Assembly (NCBI GenBank): GCA_003138355.1
Contig: PLFX01000024.1
Location: 1-64,000, forward strand
Direction: 5' to 3'
Length of the DNA: 64,000 nucleotides
Origin: Solirubrobacterales bacterium
Lineage (GTDB): Bacteria > Actinomycetota > Thermoleophilia > Solirubrobacterales > Solirubrobacteraceae
Positions 58,199 to 64,000 of this stretch are shown piece after piece. The translations under genes were made by a program, and so were the position numbers. The notes beneath the pieces are model-generated. The model was not told where the DNA came from and did not search any database. It worked only from the letters and a program-made list of their open reading frames with translations. Position 1 is the first letter of the stretch, and each line of letters opens with the position of its first letter.

Positions 58199-59500
58199 TC
58201 AGTCGGCGCGCGCGCTGCCGGCCAGCGCGGCCGTGCGCGTGCGGCGCACGCGGGGCTCGGCCTCGGGCGGGCGCGTCCGGTCGTGACCGGTCGCGACGAC
58301 CGTGACCCAGACCTGATCGTCGAGCGTCTCGTCGACCATCGCGCCGAAGATGATGTTGGCGTCCGGGTGAGCCGCCCCACTGACCGCCTTGGCCGCCTCG
58401 TTGACCTCCCAGAGCGAGAGGCTCGGACCGCCCGTGATCGACAGCAAGATCGAGCGAGCGCCTTCCACGGAGGTTTCGAGCAGCGGCGAGGAGACGGCCG
58501 CCATCGCGGCGTCCACGGCGCGATCGTCCCCGGTACCGAAGCCGATCCCAAGCAGGGCCGTACCGGCATTGGACATGACGGTACGCACATCGGCGAAGTC
58601 GAGGTTGATCAGACCGGGGAGCGTGACGAGATCGGCGACGCCCTGCACGCCCTGGCGCAGCACGTCGTCGGCCACCGCGAACGCATCGACCATCGAGGTG
58701 CGCTTGTGGAGGACAGAGAGCAAGCGGTTGTTGGGGACGACGATCAGCGTGTCGACGACCTCGGCGAGCTCGTCGATTCCCTGCTGCGCCGCCTGGGCGC
58801 GGCGCGTGCCTTCGAAGCCGAAGGGCTTCGTGACGATGCCGACAGCCAGCGCCCCGACGTCGCGAGCGATCTCGGCGACGACGGGTGCGGCGCCGGTCCC
58901 GGTTCCGCCACCCTCGCCGGCCGTGATGAAGACCATGTCCGCGCCCTTGAGCTCGGCCTTGATCGCGTCGTAGGCCTCGACCGCGGCCTGTCGACCGATG
59001 GCCGCGTCGGCGCCCGAGCCGAGGCCGCGCGTCACAGCCGCGCCGATGCGAATCACGGTGCCCGCCGTTGACTGCTGCAGCGACTGGACGTCGGTGTTGA
59101 TTGCGATGAACTCGATCCCGGGGATCTGGGCCTCGATCATCCGGTTCACGGCGTTCACGCCGGCCCCGCCGACGCCGACGACGCGCAGGCACGCGCGACC
59201 GAGCTGGCGTTCGGCCGGGTGGTGCGCCTCGCCGTTCAGGATCTCGGCCGGCGGCGCGTGCTTACGCGAAGTTCGCGTGGCACGAATCTCGAGGATGTCG
59301 CTCGGCAGCTCGGAGCTGAACGCCTCCCGCAGGCGCTCCTGGGCACTGGGACGCGCGGGCGCCGCCGGCGCCGCATCGGCGCCGTCGGAATCAGCGGGTG
59401 CTCCCGCCTGCTGCTCGTCGAAGCCCTCGTTCTCCGTCTTGCGGAAGAGGGCCGCGAGCGGGCCTTCGCGCATGCTCGCGCGCTTGTTAGGAGCGACCAT
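58199..59500 (-). CDS. Atypical FtsZ-like tubulin GTPase with N-terminal extension
   Basis: 433 residues. The GTPase core (about 104-405) is complete: VVGVGGAGVNAVNRMIE, the tubulin signature GGGTGTG at 197-203 and the T7 loop NLDFADVRTVMSN that activates GTP hydrolysis. Before it lie about 100 extra residues, low-complexity except for MREGPLAALFRKTENEG at 10-26. The C-terminus is short and basic (RRTRTAALAGSARAD), without the linker plus D-x-P-x-F-L peptide by which FtsZ binds FtsA, SepF or ZipA. ATG 59500 has GGAGG six bases upstream and lies within the 3' end of parA (14-bp overlap). Either a divergent main FtsZ or a second tubulin with a special task. Confidence 0.85.
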   Translation of the reverse strand: MVAPNKRASMREGPLAALFRKTENEGFDEQQAGAPADSDGADAAPAAPARPSAQERLREAFSSELPSDILEIRATRTSRKHAPPAEILNGEAHHPAERQLGRACLRVVGVGGAGVNAVNRMIEAQIPGIEFIAINTDVQSLQQSTAGTVIRIGAAVTRGLGSGADAAIGRQAAVEAYDAIKAELKGADMVFITAGEGGGTGTGAAPVVAEIARDVGALAVGIVTKPFGFEGTRRAQAAQQGIDELAEVVDTLIVVPNNRLLSVLHKRTSMVDAFAVADDVLRQGVQGVADLVTLPGLINLDFADVRTVMSNAGTALLGIGFGTGDDRAVDAAMAAVSSPLLETSVEGARSILLSITGGPSLSLWEVNEAAKAVSGAAHPDANIIFGAMVDETLDDQVWVTVVATGHDRTRPPEAEPRVRRTRTAALAGSARAD

Positions 59501-60248
59501 TGATGACCTCCTTGGCCAGGTCCCGGTAGGCCTTGGCGGCCGAACCCTTGGGGTCGTAGCGCAACACCGACATCCCCTTCACGGGCGCCTCGGCGAAGCG
59601 GACGGTCTTGCGGATCCGCGATGCGAACACGCGGCTGCCGAAGTTCTCCTCGAGGATCTCGATCGCCTCCTTGGCATGAATCGTGCGCGAGTCGACGAGC
59701 GTCGGGACGATCCCCTGGATGTCGACCTTCGGATTGAGGTTCTCGCGGACCATCGCGAGCGTGTTCTGAAGCTGGACCAGACCGCGCATCGAGAGGTATT
59801 CGCATTGCACCGGCACGATCACCTTGTCGGCCGCGGTGAGCGCGTTGATTGTCAGCAGGCCGAGGCTCGGCGGCGTGTCGATGCAGATGAAGTCGTAGTC
59901 CTCGCGGACTGGGTTCAAGGCGCGTTCAAGGGCGCGTTCGCGACCGATCGTCGCCGCGAGCGCAATCTCGGCGCCGGCGAGATCGATCGAAGCGCAGGCG
60001 ATGTCCACCTCGCGCTTGCGGATCACTTCCCTGATCGATAGCTGGTGAACGAGCACGTCGTACATCGAGCGTTCCAGGGTGTCCGGATCGATTCCCTGCG
60101 ACATCGTCAGGTTGCCCTGGGGATCCATGTCCACGCAGAGCACGCGGTGCCCCTCCTCGCCGAAGGCTACGGCGAGGTTCAGCGTGGTCGTCGTCTTGGC
60201 GACGCCGCCCTTCTGGTTCGCGAAAGCGATGACTTTTGCCTTGCTCAC
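59487..60248 (-). CDS. ParA/Soj family ATPase
   Basis: 253 residues. The deviant Walker A is FANQKGGVAKTTTTLNLA, Walker A' VLCVDMDPQGNLT, and switch II FICIDTPPSLGLLTINAL, which together define chromosomal/plasmid ParA. No N-terminal DNA-binding extension and no parB nearby. Coupled to the FtsZ-like gene by a 14-bp overlap, which suggests a role in positioning it, like MinD, or in chromosome segregation. Start GTG 60248; no ribosome binding site seen. Confidence 0.9.
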   Translation of the reverse strand: MSKAKVIAFANQKGGVAKTTTTLNLAVAFGEEGHRVLCVDMDPQGNLTMSQGIDPDTLERSMYDVLVHQLSIREVIRKREVDIACASIDLAGAEIALAATIGRERALERALNPVREDYDFICIDTPPSLGLLTINALTAADKVIVPVQCEYLSMRGLVQLQNTLAMVRENLNPKVDIQGIVPTLVDSRTIHAKEAIEILEENFGSRVFASRIRKTVRFAEAPVKGMSVLRYDPKGSAAKAYRDLAKEVINGRS

Positions 60249-60384
60249 GTGGCCGGTATTCGCAAGTCACGGCCGTAATCCTTCACGCGCGGTTCACTCA
60301 GTGCACGCCGTGGCGGGCGCACGACTACTTCGAATTGGGCGAGGGGTGCGCGCGGGTAGAGGCTTCGGCGGTCGCTCTGCGGGC

Positions 60385-60390
60385 TAGCAT
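60385..60390 (+). promoter_or_regulatory. ArsA-pair -10 box, leaderless type
   Basis: TAGCAT ends six bases before ATG 60397. Confidence 0.45.
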
Positions 60391-60396
60391 CGGGTG

Positions 60397-61350
60397 ATGG
60401 CCGCGACCGTGGCAACGCCTCTGCTCGAGCGGCGGCTCCTGTTCGTGCTGGGCAAGGGGGGCGTTGGACGGACGACGGTGGCCGCGGCGCTCGGGCTGTC
60501 GGCGGCTGCAGGCGGCGCACGGACAATCGTCGCCGAGGTGAGCGCGCGGGGTGAGCTGCCGGACCTGTTCGGACGCCGGGCCGGCGAGAGTGAGGTGGAG
60601 CTCGCCCCGCATTTGTGGACGATTCAGATCGACACGCGGCGTTCACTCGACGAGTACCTGCACGGGCACCTGCCCCTGCGGATGCTCGCGGACGTCGTCG
60701 GCGCCACGCGGCTGATCGGCTACCTCGCTGCAGCGACGCCGGGTCTGCGCGAGCTCCTGAACACCGGCAAGCTGTGGGAGCTTGCGCAGACGGAGCGGCG
60801 CGTCCCGCTCGCCGACCCTTACCGCCTCGTGGTTGCCGATGCGCCGGCCAGCGGCCACGCTCTCGGCTTGCTCACGGCGCCGCGGACATTTGCGCAAACT
60901 GCCCAGGCGGGCCCGATCGCGCGCCAGGGCGAACGGATCGACGACATGCTCCACGACCCTGCGCGGACCGGTTTCGTGGGCGTCACGCGGGCCGCCGACG
61001 CGGCGGTGACCGAGCTGATCGAGTTGCGCGCGGCCCTGCGCGAGCGCGCCGAGCTCGACCTCGATCTGGTCGTCGTCAATTACTGCCCGCCTGCGGGGGC
61101 GAGCAGCACGGACGTGGAGGCGCTGCGCGCCGCCCTCGCGCGCGACGGTGCCCTCCCGAGCGACGCGCGCGCCGCGATCAAGCGGGCACTGTTCGAGGAG
61201 CGCATGCAAACCGTCGCGCTCGAGCAGATCGCGCGGCTCGAGCAGGAGCTCGCAGGCGTCCCGCTCGTGAAGCTTCCAGCCCTCTATGTGGAGCGCGTGG
61301 GCCTCGCCGACATCTCCGCGCTGGCGAGCGAGCTCGGGGCGGCCCTGTGA
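60397..61350 (+). CDS. ArsA/Get3-like ATPase, subunit 1 (P-loop Lys replaced by Arg)
   Basis: 317 residues of the ArsA/Get3 family. The Walker A region is VLGKGGVGRTTVAAAL: the signature lysine (Lys20) is present but the P-loop lysine is Arg25. ARTIVAEVSARGELPDLFG follows as the A' region and VVADAPASGHALGLL as switch II (DxPAxGH). The protein matches the first member of the actinobacterial pair typified by mycobacterial Rv3679/Rv3680. The C-terminal 70 residues are helical. Its stop overlaps the second gene as GTGA, so equimolar synthesis is likely. By itself it should be a poor ATPase. Confidence 0.85.
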   Translation: MAATVATPLLERRLLFVLGKGGVGRTTVAAALGLSAAAGGARTIVAEVSARGELPDLFGRRAGESEVELAPHLWTIQIDTRRSLDEYLHGHLPLRMLADVVGATRLIGYLAAATPGLRELLNTGKLWELAQTERRVPLADPYRLVVADAPASGHALGLLTAPRTFAQTAQAGPIARQGERIDDMLHDPARTGFVGVTRAADAAVTELIELRAALRERAELDLDLVVVNYCPPAGASSTDVEALRAALARDGALPSDARAAIKRALFEERMQTVALEQIARLEQELAGVPLVKLPALYVERVGLADISALASELGAAL

Positions 61351-62450
61351 CGCGGAGCCTCGGCGAAGTGTTGGCCGACCGGCGCATCTGCATCTGCGTC
61401 GGCGCCGGTGGGGTCGGAAAGACGACGACCTCGGCAGCCATCGCGCTCGGACTCGCCGCGCGCGGGAGGCGCGTTGCGCTCGTCACGATCGACCCGTCGC
61501 GGCGGCTTGCCGGGGCGCTCGCGCTGAGCGAGCTGAGCAACGAGCCACGCGCCCTCAGCCCCGAGCACCTCGCGCCGACCGGGCTCGATCTGCGCGGCGA
61601 GGTCTTTGCGATGGTGCTCGATCCCAAGCGGACCTTCGACGAGCTTGTGACGCAGCTCGCGCCAGACGAGGGCGCGCGCGAGCGCGTGCTGTCGAACCGC
61701 ATCTATCGCGAGCTGTCGGGCGCCGTGGCCGGCTCACACGAGTTCACGGCGATCGCCAAGCTCTACGAGCTCGATCGCACGCACGACTACGACGCGATCG
61801 TGCTCGACACGCCTCCCTCTCGCAACACGCTCGACTTCCTGCGCGCGCCTGAACGTCTGCTGCAGTTCTTCGACGCGCGTACGCTGCGTGTTCTGCTCGC
61901 GCCTGCGGGCATCGGCGCCAGGCTCGCGGGCCGTGCCGGTGCCCCGGCTCTGGCGCTGATCCGCCACCTCATCGGAGTCGACCTGCTCGGGGAGATCTCG
62001 CTGTTCCTGAGCGCGATCGGCAGCCTGATCGGGGGCTTTCGCGATCGTGCGAGCGCGGTCGCGTCGCTGCTCCAGGACCCGGCTACCGCGTTCGTGATGG
62101 TGAGCACTCCGGAGAGCGAGCCGGTCCGCGAGTCGATCGCATTCGCGAGCCAGCTGCGCGCCGCCGGCCTGCCGCTGGCCGGGCTCGTCGTCAACCGCTA
62201 CCACCCGCCGGTGCCGCAACGGGATGCGGCGACCGCCGCCGCGCTGTCGGCTGCGATCGGCGAAGCTCTCGCGGACCTCGTGCTGGCGGCTGGCGAGCGC
62301 GCGCAGGTGCTCGCGGCGCGTGACCAGACGGGGATACAAAGGCTCGAGGAAGCGCTCGGCGATGTGCCGCGCGTGCTCGTGCCGCTGCTCGAGAGCGGGC
62401 TTGGTGAGCTCGAGACGCTCGGCGCAGTCGCGCGCGAGCTGCTGCCGTGA
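61347..62450 (+). CDS. ArsA/Get3-like ATPase, subunit 2 (signature Lys absent)
   Basis: 367 residues. Walker A is CVGAGGVGKTTTSAAIALG: the P-loop lysine (Lys25) is present but the signature lysine is Ala20. It has VALVTIDPSRRLAGAL, IVLDTPPSRNTLDFLRAPERL (switch II) and a hydrophobic, glycine-rich segment (VDLLGEISLFLSAIGSLIGGF) like the client-binding region of Get3. The lack of arsenite-ligand cysteines argues against arsenic efflux. GTG 61347 overlaps the stop of subunit 1. The two subunits complement each other's missing lysine. Confidence 0.87.
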   Translation: MTRSLGEVLADRRICICVGAGGVGKTTTSAAIALGLAARGRRVALVTIDPSRRLAGALALSELSNEPRALSPEHLAPTGLDLRGEVFAMVLDPKRTFDELVTQLAPDEGARERVLSNRIYRELSGAVAGSHEFTAIAKLYELDRTHDYDAIVLDTPPSRNTLDFLRAPERLLQFFDARTLRVLLAPAGIGARLAGRAGAPALALIRHLIGVDLLGEISLFLSAIGSLIGGFRDRASAVASLLQDPATAFVMVSTPESEPVRESIAFASQLRAAGLPLAGLVVNRYHPPVPQRDAATAAALSAAIGEALADLVLAAGERAQVLAARDQTGIQRLEEALGDVPRVLVPLLESGLGELETLGAVARELLP

Positions 62451-62480
62451 CGGGCGATAGCTGTGCGGCGTGTGCCCGGC

Positions 62481-63887
62481 CTACGCCGAGTGCAGCGACA
62501 TTTCGGTCGTCGGCGCGTCGAACAGCGCCTCATCGAGCGGATCGAAGCGCCGGCGCCGCGGTCGGCTGCTCCCCGGCGGCGGCGTCGAAAACAGGTCCGA
62601 GCCGAACGAGCTCGCAAGCGCGCGGCGTGTGAGGTGGAACTCGTCGGCATCTTCGGCGCCCGGCTCGGCTTCGGGCACGTAGATCCGCGCATCGGCGAGC
62701 GCCGCGAGGTCGCCGCGCAGCTCGCCCGCAATCACTTCGCGCAGCACCGCGCGCAGCCGATCCTCAACCTCGCTCGCCAGAGCGAGTGCACCGTCGGACA
62801 GCTCGGCGCCGGCGATCACCGACTGCTCGAGCGTGAGCGCGCGCAGCATGCGCTTCGTCAGCTCACCGCGCTCAGGACCGTCCGCCGAGAGAGCGGCGAG
62901 GCGTCCCGCAAGCCGGCCGCTCCCTGGCCCCTCGGGCTCGAGCAGCGCCCTGAGGGCGAGAAGGAAGTCGCTGAGCCCTTCGAGCCGACCCTCCCGCGAA
63001 CAGCCGAGCTCGAAGCGGCGCAGCGCCCACGCGATCACGCCGTCCGACGGACGGCGGCGCGCAACAAGCGAGCAGAAGTCCCGCAACTCGGCCTCCTGCT
63101 CTCCGACAAGTACGACGCTGCCTTCGGAGCGCCCGCCGGCCGGCAGCGACAGCGCGCGCCAGTCGGTCCCGTTGGCGTGGATCCAAGCCAGCGGTGCGAG
63201 CGAGATGCCGCCCGCGAATAGGCGCATCGCGGTCTGGAGCTCAAGCAGTCGGTGGAGCGCGTCGGCGACGCCGTCGCTGCCCTCACCGGGGTCGATCGCA
63301 ACGACGAGCGCCGGACGGTCTTCACGTAACCAAGCCGGATCGGGCGGCACGCGCCCGAGGCGCTCGAGCGGCGCGAGGATCACCCCTTCGCCCAGGCACA
63401 GCTCCTTCGCTGTGCTGCTCACACCGCGCAGCAGGCCGAGCAGCGCGATCTCGGTGTGCTGCTCGATGGCGTTTTCGAACAGCTCCCTGTAGGCCGGCTC
63501 GAAGCGCTCCGGCAACAGTAGGAAGCCCTTGTCATCGCCGTCGAAGACGCGCACGATGAACGCGCGCAGCACGGCCTCGGCGGGGTCGCTGAGGCCGTCG
63601 TCGGCGAGGTCGGGGAGCGAGTCCAGATAGCTCGCGACCCCAGGCAGGCGGCCGATCTCCTCGAGCGCCGCGCGCGCGCTCGGCTGGTCGCGGAGAACGT
63701 GCCAGTGGCGCGCGACGAAAGCGCCGGTAAGCGGTCGATAGCAGTAGAGGGCCGGTCGGTTCGTCCGAGCGCGCTCCTGGACGACCTCGAAGCCGACCTC
63801 GTCACCGGCGCGGGTTGCGGCAGCGAGCGCCTGGGCCGCCTCCGCGGCGAACGCGTGCAGCAACTGATGTAGCCGACCTGAGCGCAT
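62481..63887 (-). CDS. Conserved-looking protein of unknown function
   Basis: 468 residues, soluble, no signal peptide, no recognised domain. The N-terminal part is helical with FAAEAAQALAAATRAGDEVGFEVVQE; residues 40-130 contain aromatic motifs (LYCYRPLTGAFVARHWHVL) and DPAEAVLRAFIVRVFDGDDKGFLLLPERFE; then LVVAIDPGEGSDGVADALHRLLELQTA. The C-terminus is a proline/arginine-rich linker followed by a short acidic peptide (FDPLDEALFDAPTTEM). Convergent with the ArsA-like pair, 30 bp apart. Codon use looks like its neighbours, so it is likely a real gene. Confidence 0.7.
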   Translation of the reverse strand: MRSGRLHQLLHAFAAEAAQALAAATRAGDEVGFEVVQERARTNRPALYCYRPLTGAFVARHWHVLRDQPSARAALEEIGRLPGVASYLDSLPDLADDGLSDPAEAVLRAFIVRVFDGDDKGFLLLPERFEPAYRELFENAIEQHTEIALLGLLRGVSSTAKELCLGEGVILAPLERLGRVPPDPAWLREDRPALVVAIDPGEGSDGVADALHRLLELQTAMRLFAGGISLAPLAWIHANGTDWRALSLPAGGRSEGSVVLVGEQEAELRDFCSLVARRRPSDGVIAWALRRFELGCSREGRLEGLSDFLLALRALLEPEGPGSGRLAGRLAALSADGPERGELTKRMLRALTLEQSVIAGAELSDGALALASEVEDRLRAVLREVIAGELRGDLAALADARIYVPEAEPGAEDADEFHLTRRALASSFGSDLFSTPPPGSSRPRRRRFDPLDEALFDAPTTEMSLHSA

Positions 63888-63953
63888 GCGACAGCGATTC
63901 GCCCCAATGCCGCCGCATCCTGCCGCGCGCAGCAGCAGTTGCAGCAGATCGCT

Positions 63954-64000
63954 TCAGGCTGCGAGCGTCTGGTGCTCCGGGGCGCGCGAGATCTCCTCGC
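63954..64000 (-). CDS. Possible C-terminal end of a gene cut by the window edge
   Basis: The minus strand reads EEISRAPEHQTLAA followed by TGA at 63954-63956. Only 14 codons are inside the window, so neither reality nor function can be judged. Confidence 0.2.
   Translation of the reverse strand, partial: EEISRAPEHQTLAA

Noticed and set aside
60397-62450. Arsenite efflux ATPase (ArsA proper)
   Set aside because: The cysteines that bind arsenite are missing and no arsB, arsC, arsD or arsR lies nearby.

Overview
The window is GC-rich, gene-dense bacterial chromosome, about 50 genes with few gaps, mostly on the minus strand in tightly overlapping operons. The tmRNA tag (ADSHEYALAA, close to the mycobacterial tag), a BldC-like regulator, DUF3052, a paired ArsA/Get3-like ATPase locus, an acidic C-terminal extension on ATP synthase alpha, and the gene order rpmE-prfA-prmC-tsaC-wecA...atp all point to an actinobacterium. 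The composition and gene set would fit a deep branch such as Thermoleophilia/Solirubrobacterales, but that placement is an inference. No CRISPR array, insertion sequence, prophage, rRNA or tRNA gene was seen.

Layout. 0.2-5.2 kb: trans-translation and RNA turnover (ssrA, then ctpA-rnr-smpB) with an M50 protease. 5.4-15.7 kb: an M16 peptidase facing a long minus-strand series, merR-ahcY-ahcY-like-secA-prfB-nadC-nadA; prfB carries the programmed +1 frameshift. 15.7-26.4 kb: a nine-gene glycan-assembly operon (UDP-glucose dehydrogenase, NDP-sugar pyrophosphorylase, phosphoglucose/phosphomannose isomerase, methyltransferase, three GT2 enzymes, DUF2304, a large membrane protein). 26.4-27.4 kb: a secreted G1-type peptidase. 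27.4-34.8 kb: the complete F1Fo ATP synthase operon. 35.0-44.7 kb: a divergent BldC-like regulator and a block of envelope genes (deacetylase, transporter, GT28 fusion, mannosyltransferase, three paralogous glycosidase-like proteins, WecA). 44.8-49.8 kb: rpmE-DUF1385-prfA-prmC-tsaC-glyA. 49.8-54.3 kb: CARDB protein, etfBA with a B12-binding protein, and pepA. 54.6-58.2 kb: small regulators and conserved unknowns. 58.2-63.9 kb: ParA with an atypical FtsZ, two ArsA-like ATPases, and an unknown 468-residue protein.

How they fit together. Protein quality control and ribosome rescue (ssrA, smpB, RNase R, CtpA, M50, M16) cluster at the left. The methyl cycle (ahcY) is wired to a MerR regulator with a visible 30-bp dyad. 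The two sugar blocks could together activate sugars, link them to polyprenol (WecA) and extend and trim a surface glycan.

The most unusual points are: (i) the ArsA-like pair, in which each subunit lacks a different one of the two lysines of the deviant Walker A motif, predicting a heterodimer with one composite ATP site; (ii) a GT28 glycosyltransferase fused to a deacetylase-like domain without its catalytic residues; (iii) an FtsZ with its long extension at the N-terminus, overlapping parA; (iv) phased direct repeats on the atp promoter beside a BldC-like gene; and (v) a recurrent -10 element 6-9 nt upstream of start codons, the signature of leaderless transcripts.
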